Shown here: positions 22,227 to 30,232 of the stretch, piece by piece
How the letters are laid out: each line of letters begins with the position of its first letter
How positions within the stretch are numbered: position 1 is the first letter of the stretch
From: a virus
Reading direction: 5' to 3' (one strand)
Length of the DNA: 36,530 nt
Virus record (IMG/VR): IMGVR_UViG_3300025117_000158
Coordinates: 1-36,530 of that record
Program-made: the position numbers and the translations under genes
The notes under the pieces: generated by a model
Databases searched by the model: none
Seen by the model: only the letters and a program-made list of their open reading frames with translations
What the model was told of the DNA's origin: nothing

Positions 22227-22414
22227 CACTTCACCTCCCAATATCGTCTCTCGCGCCCACGAATGTAGGCCGTGATCGCCACGCAGGTTTTGTCCGTTGT
22301 TTCGTCTATCTTGTGGGGCCGAAGCCGGAAGTCTTCTGCCATGCCATGAAGGAGGGCAAGGACATTCTCATCCTCCATCGGATGCACGTCTCGGCTACAG
22401 CGCGGGCAGTACAT
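22226..22414 (-). CDS. Small protein with N-terminal CxxC zinc knuckle
   Basis: 62 aa from ATG 22414 with GAGGGGATGA upstream. MYCPRCSRDVHPME gives one CxxC plus a nearby His, then a helical and strand-like rest (ENVLALLHGMAEDFRL, TCVAITAYIRGRERRYW). A single knuckle with one further Cys could bind zinc. Short proteins of this form are common in phages and unnamed. Its stop overlaps the holin-like gene's start. Confidence 0.6.
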   Translation of the reverse strand: MYCPRCSRDVHPMEDENVLALLHGMAEDFRLRPHKIDETTDKTCVAITAYIRGRERRYWEVK

Positions 22415-22425
22415 ATCTCATCCCC

Positions 22426-22764
22426 TCACGGCGCAACCCGGAGATTGGCCGGGTTGCGGGGGTTGCCCAAAGGGACGGTCCACGAGTAGGACGGCGACTC
22501 CACCGATTCCTCTCCGGTCTGCAACACGGCTTTCGCGGTGAATGATCGGGTCAACCCGTGGCCGGTGTCCGTGAACGCGAAGGAGGTCGCCGTCGTTCCG
22601 GTTACGAGGATCGCCCCGTCCTTCTTGATCTCATACTTGACCGGGAGTTTCGTCGCTTCGATCGCCGTGTTGTCCGTGTACATCGTCACGGGATCCCACG
22701 ATACGGTCCAGCCGATCATCAGCGGTGCCAACAGCAGGATCGTTGCAAAGATTACCTTTCGCAT
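22426..22764 (-). CDS. Signal-peptide protein with one fibronectin-III-like domain
   Basis: 112 aa from ATG 22764 with AAGGAGAAAGAGG upstream. The N-terminus MRKVIFATILLLAPLMIGWT is a Sec signal or anchor. The rest has the pattern of a single Fn3 domain: VSWDPVTMYTDNTAIEATKL, VKYEIKKDGAIL, and TGHGLTRSFTAKAVLQTGEE followed by SVESPSYSWTV. Such domains bind surfaces or act as spacers. It lies between the endolysin and holin-like genes and is one of five signal-peptide proteins in this module. Confidence 0.65.
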   Translation of the reverse strand: MRKVIFATILLLAPLMIGWTVSWDPVTMYTDNTAIEATKLPVKYEIKKDGAILVTGTTATSFAFTDTGHGLTRSFTAKAVLQTGEESVESPSYSWTVPLGNPRNPANLRVAP

Positions 22765-22843
22765 CCTCTTTCTCCTTCCGGCACGTCTCCACGTGCGCGA
22801 TGAATGTTGACCACGGCATCCACGGATGGCGACAGCCCCTCAC
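22631..22843 (-). CDS. Possible small C2HC-type protein, GTG start in the endolysin stop
   Basis: GTG 22843 overlaps the endolysin TGA (GTGA), the same arrangement used throughout this genome. The frame gives 70 residues beginning VRGCRHPWMPWSTFIAHVET and then C, with a C-x-H ... H-x3-C spacing that could bind zinc. The first 26 codons occupy the gap before the next gene; the last 45 overlap the signal-peptide gene 22426-22764 in another frame and look less natural. Perhaps only the first part is real. Weakly supported. Confidence 0.3.
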   Translation of the reverse strand: MRGCRHPWMPWSTFIAHVETCRKEKEDAKGNLCNDPAVGTADDRLDRIVGSRDDVHGQHGDRSDETPGQV

Positions 22844-23241
22844 TCTTTCACCTTCACGAATGTATGGTTGCCGATGACAGCGACAACTTCCGCATCCTTC
22901 GCCCACGGCGGGGATACGATATGCGCGTTGAAATAATGCAGACAGCCAGGCGCAAGGATACTTCCCTGCTTCGCCATCTGCCACGCCGATACGCATTCGA
23001 GAACCTTGGCGTCCGAATCGTCTACCTTGAAGGAACGTGTGCGGTTCGGAGCGTTGCTATTCATACCGCTGAATTGCAGACGGCGCAGCACGGTCCCCGC
23101 CACGGTCCCGTCGCTCATGTACTTCCGCTGAGTGCGTCGAAGGATCACTTCCGCGACGGCCACCTTGCCCTCGATAGGTTCCCCTTCGGCCTCCTGAAAA
23201 ACGCAAACGATGCCGAGAAGATCATCGGGTATGAGTCTCAT
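22840..23241 (-). CDS. Cell wall hydrolase SleB/CwlJ family endolysin
   Basis: 133 aa from ATG 23241 with AGGAGGG upstream. It matches Hydrolase_2 (SleB/CwlJ): the N-terminal EAEGEP (catalytic Glu expected in E17 to E21), KVAVAEVILRRTQ, SDGTVAGTVLR, and a C-terminal CLHYFNAHIVSPPWAKDAEV with GNHTFVK. These enzymes cleave glycan strands of peptidoglycan. No signal peptide is present, so it needs the holin-like protein for export. The length is the whole catalytic domain, with no binding module. Confidence 0.93.
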   Translation of the reverse strand: MRLIPDDLLGIVCVFQEAEGEPIEGKVAVAEVILRRTQRKYMSDGTVAGTVLRRLQFSGMNSNAPNRTRSFKVDDSDAKVLECVSAWQMAKQGSILAPGCLHYFNAHIVSPPWAKDAEVVAVIGNHTFVKVKE

Positions 23242-23282
23242 CTACCCTCCTGCAACTGCGCGATGAGGCGGGTGCGGGTCAT
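23238..23282 (-). CDS. 14-codon micro-ORF coupled to the endolysin
   Basis: ATG 23282 follows GGGGGAATAG and encodes MTRTRLIAQLQEGR; its TGA overlaps the endolysin ATG, and its last codons contain the endolysin Shine-Dalgarno. It may be a leader that brings ribosomes to the endolysin start, not a working protein. Short ORFs arise easily by chance, so this is tentative. Confidence 0.3.
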   Translation of the reverse strand: MTRTRLIAQLQEGR

Positions 23283-23332
23283 CTATTCCCCCTTTCAAGC
23301 GCGAAGGAGGCAGCGGGGAAGGAGGGGCGCAT
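23279..23332 (-). CDS. 17-codon micro-ORF between spike and endolysin
   Basis: ATG 23332 lies in the stop of the spike gene (TGATG) and encodes MRPSFPAASFALERGNR; its TGA overlaps the next micro-ORF's ATG. With 23238-23282 it forms an unbroken chain of stop/start overlaps from the spike gene to the endolysin. It may serve only to carry ribosomes across the gap. Confidence 0.3.
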   Translation of the reverse strand: MRPSFPAASFALERGNR

Positions 23333-24900
23333 CAATTTGTCAGTTGCGAAACTCGGACAGCATATGTGTCCGCGTCGTTGGCGAATTTAACCTGTAGATT
23401 GACATTTGAACTTACGCTGTACGTCCTCGCGGCGGGAGAACCCACGGTGTTGCTGGTGCTGATGACAGCCGCCGCCCCGTAACTAAGGGCCACAAGGTCC
23501 ACGAAATATGCGGTAAGACCTGCGTTGTACCCGCTGACCAAGACGATGCCTCCGGCTATATCCGCGTCGGTCCCGTTGAGAATCAGAGATGCGATCGTGG
23601 TGAGCGTGGCGTTGTCACCGGGCAATGATACCAAGGCACTGGAGGATTTCAGTTGATGCGTGGTCCAATAAGTTGCCCCCACCGGTTGCGTCCTGAGATT
23701 AATTCCACTCGCTTGATATTGGTCGGCATCCTCTGCGTTATTCCCGTGGGCTGTCACGCTTGTTTCGTTAATTCCGTGATTTCTTAACCACTCCACAAAG
23801 CGGTTGTTGCCAACGTTCGCTACATCCTCCGGGCCGTCCGTCCCGCTAAAGAAATTATCCCTTATGACGACATACCTTAATTTCCCGTACCGGATATGTC
23901 CGCCACCAGCGGTGTCCTGTATGTAATTGCTCTGAATCCAAACGTCGGGTATTGGATCGGCTGCATCTGTACCAACAATATCTATGTTGTAATCCGTGTT
24001 GTCGGTGCTGCCCCCATTGTTTTCGAAATGGTTTCCTATAATTTTTATAAGCCCGAGCGATGGATCGCTTCCGATTCCGGTAGCGTAAATCCCCGCATGC
24101 TGGTTCGATTCAAAAATACAGTTACTCTCGAATGTAATTCCTAACCCGCTCTGAAGAAACACACCGTGCCGATCATTCGAGCGGAAGCGGCTCGAACTGA
24201 ACGTGAGCGTCGTGGGCCAACTTCCAACAGTATTCATTGTAATGAACCCGTCGTAATTATCCCAAAACGATGAATCAATAAAATGGGATGAAACTACCTT
24301 TGACGCCCTCATACCGTAGGCGTTCGTGTTGTCAAATCCGTCTATATATATCCGTTCCCCGTTCACCATCCCGTACTGTGCTCCGGCTCCGATATGCAGC
24401 CCGCCGAGAGGAGTACCGGCAGAGGTGGTGATGCGGAAATCATGGAGGTATGGCGCGTATCTACCAGACCCGTCTCCATCAGCCATTGAGAGGGCCACGC
24501 CGGTTCCCTGATAATCCAGAACGGAACCGGGGCCGACCCCATGGATCGACCCATGGCCGGTCGTCGCGGTCGTGTTAAAAGTCAGCCCGTCGCCGTTATA
24601 GGCAAACACACCTATTGGGATGAAAATATCGAGATTGTTCGCGTTGGCGTAAACAATAGCCGCCGCAAGCGCCGTCGCGTTGGCAGAGGCAGAACCGCCA
24701 GCAACGGCCCCATACGCCCTCACATCCACCCACGGCCCCTTCACGATGAGGTCGTTACCCTGAAGTGTGGATAAATATGTATTGTCGAAATTTAGTTTAT
24801 GAACGTTATAATTCCAATAATCCGTCGCACCCGCCATATTCCACGGAAGAACCGAAACGTAAAACAAGAGTGCCAATACCCACGCCGTGTATTTCTTCAT
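23332..24900 (-). CDS. Pectate-lyase-like beta-helix tail spike with signal peptide
   Basis: 522 aa from ATG 24900, GGGGGAACG upstream. MKKYTAWVLALLFYVSVLPW and the following NMAGA look like a signal peptide. VDVRAYGAVAGG followed by ANATALAAAIVYANANNLDI is the classic opening of pectate_lyase_3/tail-spike beta-helices. Coils follow: GSIHGVGPGSVLDYQ, FIDSSFWDNYDGFI, TLTFSSSRFRSNDRHGVFLQ, FESNCIFESNQHAGIYATG, LIKIIGNHFENNGG. A C-terminal beta-rich tip (about 410-522) may bind or trimerise. Spikes of this kind usually bind or cut host surface polysaccharide. It lies directly after the Ig-like protein gene and before the endolysin. Confidence 0.82.
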   Translation of the reverse strand: MKKYTAWVLALLFYVSVLPWNMAGATDYWNYNVHKLNFDNTYLSTLQGNDLIVKGPWVDVRAYGAVAGGSASANATALAAAIVYANANNLDIFIPIGVFAYNGDGLTFNTTATTGHGSIHGVGPGSVLDYQGTGVALSMADGDGSGRYAPYLHDFRITTSAGTPLGGLHIGAGAQYGMVNGERIYIDGFDNTNAYGMRASKVVSSHFIDSSFWDNYDGFITMNTVGSWPTTLTFSSSRFRSNDRHGVFLQSGLGITFESNCIFESNQHAGIYATGIGSDPSLGLIKIIGNHFENNGGSTDNTDYNIDIVGTDAADPIPDVWIQSNYIQDTAGGGHIRYGKLRYVVIRDNFFSGTDGPEDVANVGNNRFVEWLRNHGINETSVTAHGNNAEDADQYQASGINLRTQPVGATYWTTHQLKSSSALVSLPGDNATLTTIASLILNGTDADIAGGIVLVSGYNAGLTAYFVDLVALSYGAAAVISTSNTVGSPAARTYSVSSNVNLQVKFANDADTYAVRVSQLTN

Positions 24901-24908
24901 CGTTCCCC

Positions 24909-25187
24909 CTATGCCGCTATCGGAGTCGTCATCGTTCTGTGGTTGGTCTTACTCACCGTTACGTTGAAGATGGTCAAGACCGCGTGATCGCCGTCGTCGA
25001 CCCAGAACGTATACGTGCCATCAGTACCGGATGTCGTAGCCCCGCCCGACAGGGCCGACCCGCCGGACTCCGCAGCGTAGCAAGTCGCGGCGGCTCCACC
25101 GGAATACACGGTCAATGTCGCCGTTGCAGAGGCTACAATGTTTCCAACACCGTCTCTTGCTACCCCTGAGATGGGTCTACGGGCCAT
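24909..25187 (-). CDS. Small Ig-like / carboxypeptidase-regulatory-like virion protein
   Basis: 92 aa from ATG 25187 with GAGGAGG upstream; its start overlaps the end of the internal virion protein gene by 11 bases. The sequence is a single beta-sandwich: ISGVARDGVGNIVASATATL, TVYSGG, then TSGTDGTYTFWVDDGDHAVL, TIFNVTVSKTNH. 'v.d..G.....a.v.vy.gG......t..dG.y.f.v..gd....' is the usual pattern of such domains on phage fibres and baseplates. It has no signal peptide. A linker between tail and spike is plausible. Confidence 0.65.
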   Translation of the reverse strand: MARRPISGVARDGVGNIVASATATLTVYSGGAAATCYAAESGGSALSGGATTSGTDGTYTFWVDDGDHAVLTIFNVTVSKTNHRTMTTPIAA

Positions 25188-27657
25188 TCGAGCCTCCTCG
25201 ATACGGATACTTGCCGCCCTCTGAAACGACCCCTAGCAACTTGATATAGGTCTGCGCCGCAAGAGACGACTCGGCGGGAATCCCTGCCGTGCCCGACAGC
25301 AACGCCGTCCCCCGTTTGGTGAGGTACGCTTTAGCGATGATGTTGGGGGGCCACAGCGTCTTAATCACCCCCCACAGATTGCCCTTCGCCAAATCTGACC
25401 CCACCTGAATAAGCGTAAAGTACGAAATAAGCGCCTGCCCCGTACCGGAGGGGTTTTTAGCGATGTTCTCCACGGTGCGCGTTACCGCGCCGACTTTATT
25501 CATGTCTACGATGTTCTGAGTGAGTTCCGGACCGAGAAAAGCATTCAATTTGTTCTTGCCGTGTCTGTCAAGCATTCTCCCAAGATCGGAGGGGTACATC
25601 ATGCCGTACACGTTCAGTTCGATTTCGTTCGCAAGGAAAGTAGACCGCATCCGGTTCATAGTGTCCTTGCCGACGACGAGCTTCAACCGAGACAGCATCG
25701 GGATGTTTTCCGTCTGCATGATAAACGAAGCGGCCTTCTCGGGCGATTCCTTCATCAGGTCGATAAAATACTTATTTCGTTCGAGGTTTGCGACCTTCAT
25801 CCCCTTGGCCGCATTCGCCGCATCCACCATCAGAGATATTTCCTGCGGCGAGTAGAAAGCCGTGAGCGTTTCGCCGTACTTGGCGATGTTCTCCACAACT
25901 CCGTCGGGGTCAAACGGTCCCGGCTTGGCGACATCGAACAGTTTACTGGTAAGCCGGTCCTTGAACTTCTGTACCCCCTGCGGGCCGATCGCCGCCTTGA
26001 ACTTCGCCGGTATGGTCGTGCTCCCCGCGTCGGTCACGTAGTCGAGAAGATATTCCGGCTTCTCCGTCATCATCTTGACGACATCTTTATCCTGCCAGAA
26101 GTTCGTTTTCTTCTTATAGAACGCCTTCGCCAAGGAATGGACGCGCTGGTACTCCCCTCCAACATGAGCAGCGAAGACTTCCTCGTCCGCGCCAAGAGCA
26201 CCCTGAAGCCGCTTGTACGCGCCGCCCTCCTTGCTGCTCATAAACTTGCCGCCTTCAATTCCCTTCCGCGCCGCGCTATCCGCGACCTCGATGGCGTCTC
26301 TAAAGTGCGAGCGGAGAGTGGACACCGCATCGGGGTTCAGCCCCACATTGCCAAGTTCCTCGTAAGGCTTATCCACGCGCAAGGTCTGCAACACCGCCGT
26401 CCGCAGATCGTCCGTCTCCTGCTGGTTCTTCGGTTTGCTGCCAGCCACCAACGCATCTACGGATTTCTTTATCTCCGCGTCTTTCTTCGTCGCCGCTGCG
26501 ATTTCTTCCTGCGTAGTCGGGAGTTTCGTGTACGACTTCAACCGGGAAATCAGCGCATTGTTCCGGTCGCTCGCGGGGATCTTCAATTCCTCGTCGATAA
26601 TTTTCTGCGCCGTCGCCTTCAAGTTACCCGCCGCGAGCCGTTCGTCGCCGTTTAGAAACTGTTTCGCTTTGTCGTATAATTTTCCGGCGCGTTCGAAATC
26701 CTTCGCGTTCCTGGCCTTTATGATTTCCTGTCCGCTCTTCCCCAACTCGGAGTATGGCTCGTTGGACCCCATTGATTTCAAGAGCGCGGTTCGTACCCGC
26801 TCCACATCTGCGACGGTCCGGGCATCAGATCGCTTGACCAGAGCGTCGACTTTCTCCTTGACGATCTTCCCCGCCTCCGCCGCCCTGTCTGCGGACAAAG
26901 TACCGGGGTACGGGTCTCCGAGTTTATCCAGCCACTGCTGGCGCTTGGCGACCCACTTCGAAGCCTCCTGCGCGTCCCGTTTGTTGAACACCCCACCGGC
27001 AGTCAAGAACCATCGACCGACCATCTCCGTACGCGACAACCCCGGGGAGCCGGTCTGCTGCGCTGCGGTGAGATCGAAACCCTCACGCTCTGCGATCGCC
27101 GCTGCTTCCTTGTTGAGAACGATTTCATTCGCCGCGATCTTCCCCCCGAGATACCTGAAAGGGGCCTCCAGGACCGGCTGAGCGACTTTGCCTGCCGCGC
27201 CAAGAGCAGAACCAACGGCAACATCCTTCGCCCTGCTCTCGGCAGACTCCTCGAACGAAGGCAGGTCACTCAGTCCAGTTGCGACATCTACTGCTTGCGC
27301 GGCTCCTCTGCCGGTCGAATAACCGATGCCTGCGCCTTTCAACGCCCCGACAGTAGCGCCCACCGGACCACCTGCGGCCCCGGTAACGGCCCCGGCAGTC
27401 TCGCCCAATACCATCCCGCCCATCTCAAGAAGGGGAGTGTAGATGCTGCTGAGAAACTCACGAACAGGTTTGCCTTGACGCAACTGCGTCTCGCCCTTCG
27501 GAGAAGCGGCGAACCCTTTCGGTATCCGGGCGATGACTTTATCCTGCTCCGCAACGGGCAAAGAAGAGAAATCAGGGTTCTGCGACATGACCTTACGCTG
27601 CTCTTCCGTCGGCAGGCCCTTGAAATCCTCGTTGTTTGCCAGTTCAGCGAGATCCAT
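25177..27657 (-). CDS. Large internal virion (ejection-type) protein
   Basis: 826 aa from ATG 27657 (TAATG overlap; GGAGGAAAG upstream). The N-terminus has a motif seen in podoviral internal proteins, repeated short segments 'nnedFkgLp.eEq.kVm' and 'npdFssLp.aEqdkVi'. A Gly/Ala-rich hydrophobic region at about 78-125 (GAVTGAAGGPVGATVGALKG) could insert into membranes. The rest is long and helical (SADRAAEAGKIVKEKVDALV; NAKDFERAGKLYDKAKQFLN). This fits a protein carried in the capsid and ejected to form a DNA channel through the host envelope. No transglycosylase motif is seen. Confidence 0.72.
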   Translation of the reverse strand: MDLAELANNEDFKGLPTEEQRKVMSQNPDFSSLPVAEQDKVIARIPKGFAASPKGETQLRQGKPVREFLSSIYTPLLEMGGMVLGETAGAVTGAAGGPVGATVGALKGAGIGYSTGRGAAQAVDVATGLSDLPSFEESAESRAKDVAVGSALGAAGKVAQPVLEAPFRYLGGKIAANEIVLNKEAAAIAEREGFDLTAAQQTGSPGLSRTEMVGRWFLTAGGVFNKRDAQEASKWVAKRQQWLDKLGDPYPGTLSADRAAEAGKIVKEKVDALVKRSDARTVADVERVRTALLKSMGSNEPYSELGKSGQEIIKARNAKDFERAGKLYDKAKQFLNGDERLAAGNLKATAQKIIDEELKIPASDRNNALISRLKSYTKLPTTQEEIAAATKKDAEIKKSVDALVAGSKPKNQQETDDLRTAVLQTLRVDKPYEELGNVGLNPDAVSTLRSHFRDAIEVADSAARKGIEGGKFMSSKEGGAYKRLQGALGADEEVFAAHVGGEYQRVHSLAKAFYKKKTNFWQDKDVVKMMTEKPEYLLDYVTDAGSTTIPAKFKAAIGPQGVQKFKDRLTSKLFDVAKPGPFDPDGVVENIAKYGETLTAFYSPQEISLMVDAANAAKGMKVANLERNKYFIDLMKESPEKAASFIMQTENIPMLSRLKLVVGKDTMNRMRSTFLANEIELNVYGMMYPSDLGRMLDRHGKNKLNAFLGPELTQNIVDMNKVGAVTRTVENIAKNPSGTGQALISYFTLIQVGSDLAKGNLWGVIKTLWPPNIIAKAYLTKRGTALLSGTAGIPAESSLAAQTYIKLLGVVSEGGKYPYRGGSNGP

Positions 27658-29024
27658 TACTTTCCTCCGTACTTCTTGAGGAAGTCATCGGCTGTCTTGG
27701 GAGCGTCATCGGCGGTTATGATCGTGTTCCTGAATACCACATTTTCGGGTTTGTATCCGTATTCTGTTGCCAGTCTTTTATATTCGGTTGCTACTTTGTT
27801 GTACCTACTGGAAGACGCTTTCATGAATCTATCCGATATTGTTTTAAGAGCGGTACGTTCTTCTGCTGTTATCCCGGCACCTCCACTTTCTAACTGCGCC
27901 TTCTTACCCTTCAATCTATTCCATATAGCCATATCACTTGCGGTCCTTAAATATTCACTCTCCCTAACCACAGACTTAGCGTCCGTCATTTTATTGAACA
28001 TTGTGATTAACGCTTGGTCTACTGCCACAAAGTTTTTCGTCTTCTTAGACTCTGCATAGGCGGCATCCATCTGTCCAGCAGCTATGCTTACAGCAGTGAA
28101 GTCCTTGACTTCAGGCAACGCTTCAAATTCCTTACGCATGGACTGCTCGTTCTTAAATGTTTCTTGCTTAGTCTTTCTTGCCTCAATTGCGTCCCCCCTT
28201 GTGTTCCACCGAGGAGCACGACTAACTTCTACCCATGCACCGTCCTCCCACTCCTCGGTAAGAGTGTGCGCTCCAACATCCCTTCTACGGTCCGGCGGGG
28301 GTTTCGTTTCCTTCTCCGGCGGGGCGACCAATTCCTCCATCGTCCCATCTTCCTTCTGCCGATACAACCCCCCGTCCGGACCCTTGACTATTTTTCCAGT
28401 CTGCTTTGTTTCCTCAAGTGCCTTCTTCTCTTGATACGCCTTGTCGATCTCTAACGCGCTGTTGAGATGCATCGTTTTCTGCTTATCTAAATCCGCTATG
28501 CGTTTTTGCAGGATGGGTATACTCTTATCGTCAGGCTTGGTCGTTGTTAGTTCCGCCAACTGCTGCTTCAGTGGGATCATCTCTTTATTGATATCCGCCA
28601 CATCGGTAAGTGCTAGTTGACTAGTAAATTCAAGGTTCTCTTTCAGATATTGCTTTGCGTTCGCAAGGTTTTCGTTAGATATGACAAGGTTTCCTCCGAT
28701 ATCCTGAATCCACCCGTTGTCCTTGCCAAGTTTAAGCAACTTCTCTCTCGACCCAGGACGGGCGTTTTGAAGAATGGTGTCTACGGGCACAACGGTCTTG
28801 TTGAACTTCTGCTTCTTTGCCTGTTCCTCTGCCGCCCAACCGAACTTGGTCGCCTCTCGCGCCGCAGATTCCTTCTCTAGGCCAAACTTCTCAGTCTGAA
28901 GTCCAACCGTGTATGCTCTCTCGGCGCTTTGGTCTTCACCGCGCCGGATGTCGATTGCCTTGCCCATGAGGTTGTTGACGCTGCTTAGGGCGTTGGACCG
29001 GCCTACGTCCTCCATGAAGCCCAT
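27657..29024 (-). CDS. Coiled-coil internal virion protein
   Basis: 455 aa from ATG 29024 (TAATG overlap). The protein is helical and highly charged: KFGLEKESAAREATKFGWAA, LKQQLAELTTTKPDDKSIPI, LQKRIADLDKQKTMHLNSAL, and a Pro/Glu-rich linker (EELVAPPEKETKPPPDRR). The C-terminal third is again helical (SSRYNKVATEYKRLATEYGY). It is the middle of three genes joined by TAATG overlaps, the usual order for internal or ejection proteins of short-tailed phages. Base composition is visibly richer in A/T than the neighbours. No enzymatic motif is seen. Confidence 0.68.
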   Translation of the reverse strand: MGFMEDVGRSNALSSVNNLMGKAIDIRRGEDQSAERAYTVGLQTEKFGLEKESAAREATKFGWAAEEQAKKQKFNKTVVPVDTILQNARPGSREKLLKLGKDNGWIQDIGGNLVISNENLANAKQYLKENLEFTSQLALTDVADINKEMIPLKQQLAELTTTKPDDKSIPILQKRIADLDKQKTMHLNSALEIDKAYQEKKALEETKQTGKIVKGPDGGLYRQKEDGTMEELVAPPEKETKPPPDRRRDVGAHTLTEEWEDGAWVEVSRAPRWNTRGDAIEARKTKQETFKNEQSMRKEFEALPEVKDFTAVSIAAGQMDAAYAESKKTKNFVAVDQALITMFNKMTDAKSVVRESEYLRTASDMAIWNRLKGKKAQLESGGAGITAEERTALKTISDRFMKASSSRYNKVATEYKRLATEYGYKPENVVFRNTIITADDAPKTADDFLKKYGGK

Positions 29025-30223
29025 TACGCGGCCACCTCCTTAACGAATTGCTCGGTACGTCGAGCAATCTCGCTGCATCTCCACCAAGCGTATTTCCATA
29101 CAAGGCGTTCGGTAATCGTAGGTTCCACCTTGGCCTGAACCGCCAGCATGTAACCCACGAAATGCATCGCAAACGGAACAAGGAAGAAGTTAGCCGCCCT
29201 ATTGTTTCGCATAAGGCGCACTATAGGTTCCGCCCATTCGAGATAGGCCATGAACATGTCGTCTGGGATATACCGGAAGCGGAAGATAACGCAGGCAGTC
29301 CTCTCGCGCTCGGAGATGCGTTTCTGGCGGACAAGTTCGCTACAAATTACCGATGCCTCTGACGCCCACCCGACAACACCGCCAACGATTGCGCCAACAG
29401 CTGCACCGACGGGTCCGCCAACAGATCCCACCTGTGATCCTATAAGTGCGCCTCCGGCTGCCCCACCGACAGCCCCACCGACAGCCGCTGCCGTGTTTGT
29501 CTCCCCGCCCATATGCCCCGGTTTCCCCGCTCCGAAAAGGTGTAATTTATTTACAGCAAGGTCCGCGCCCAAAAGTCCGCCGCCGACACCGCCAGCAACA
29601 GGCCCAAGCATGGAGGCCGCCGATGTCGCCGTCCCAACCCCCTCAGATGCCCCGGCCGCAAGAGACGCATCGTAGGCGGCATATTCCCCGGTCCCGTACA
29701 CTGCTGGCGTTGCTTGAGCGCCACTTGCTGCCGTCCCTCCCGCAAGGGTCGTCTGCGCTCCAGTAAACGCGGGGGCGGTATATCCGGGGGCGGTCAACCC
29801 GTACCCTGCGGCCTCTGCTGTCGGAGCACCAAATGACCCGCCAGCCGCCGTAATGTCTGCCCCCGTTATGGCCGGGGTTGCCCCAATGCTTTTCTGATAG
29901 GCAAGCAATTCAGACATCGCAGACGGCTTTGTGACTGCCTTATAGGTGAGGTACCCCATGCCTGCCGTAGATGCAGTATCCACGTACCCCTTGACCGAAG
30001 CCGCCTTAGCCGCCTTCTTCTGCTGATCCTTCTGATTGGCGAACTGCTCTTCCTGAAGATCGATCGCACGGGTCTGCTGCGCCTTGTCGACCTCGGCGGA
30101 CAACTGGCCCTTCATCAAAGCATCGAGCACCGACTGGCTGATTTTGCGCCCGGTCGTGGCTTCGTATTGTTTTATCCTCGGCATGATCCGGTCGATTAAT
30201 CCAGCATCATAGGCGTATGCCAT
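29024..30223 (-). CDS. Internal virion protein with glycine-zipper region
   Basis: 399 aa from ATG 30223 with TAGGAGGAC upstream. Helical N-terminus (LSAEVDKAQQTRAIDLQEEQ), a long Ala/Gly/Thr-rich middle, then a glycine-zipper membrane-type segment at about 240-290 (AVGGAVGGAAGGALIGSQVG, GPVGAAVGAIVGGVVGW). The C-terminal 110 residues are a distinct domain starting ASVICSELVRQ and containing DDMFMAYLEWAEPIVRLMRN. An 'ICxEL.RQ' motif opens C-terminal domains of several phage virion proteins I recall. The zipper suggests a membrane pore, fitting ejection proteins. First of three TAATG-linked genes. Confidence 0.68.
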   Translation of the reverse strand: MAYAYDAGLIDRIMPRIKQYEATTGRKISQSVLDALMKGQLSAEVDKAQQTRAIDLQEEQFANQKDQQKKAAKAASVKGYVDTASTAGMGYLTYKAVTKPSAMSELLAYQKSIGATPAITGADITAAGGSFGAPTAEAAGYGLTAPGYTAPAFTGAQTTLAGGTAASGAQATPAVYGTGEYAAYDASLAAGASEGVGTATSAASMLGPVAGGVGGGLLGADLAVNKLHLFGAGKPGHMGGETNTAAAVGGAVGGAAGGALIGSQVGSVGGPVGAAVGAIVGGVVGWASEASVICSELVRQKRISERERTACVIFRFRYIPDDMFMAYLEWAEPIVRLMRNNRAANFFLVPFAMHFVGYMLAVQAKVEPTITERLVWKYAWWRCSEIARRTEQFVKEVAA

Positions 30224-30232
30224 AACGTCCTC

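Noticed and set aside
25561-27181. Long plus-strand ORFs (364 and 248 codons) antisense to the 826-aa virion protein
   Set aside because: They lie wholly opposite a well-supported gene, are rich in Arg, Leu, His and Ser as expected for antisense of GC-rich coding sequence, and lack ribosome sites.
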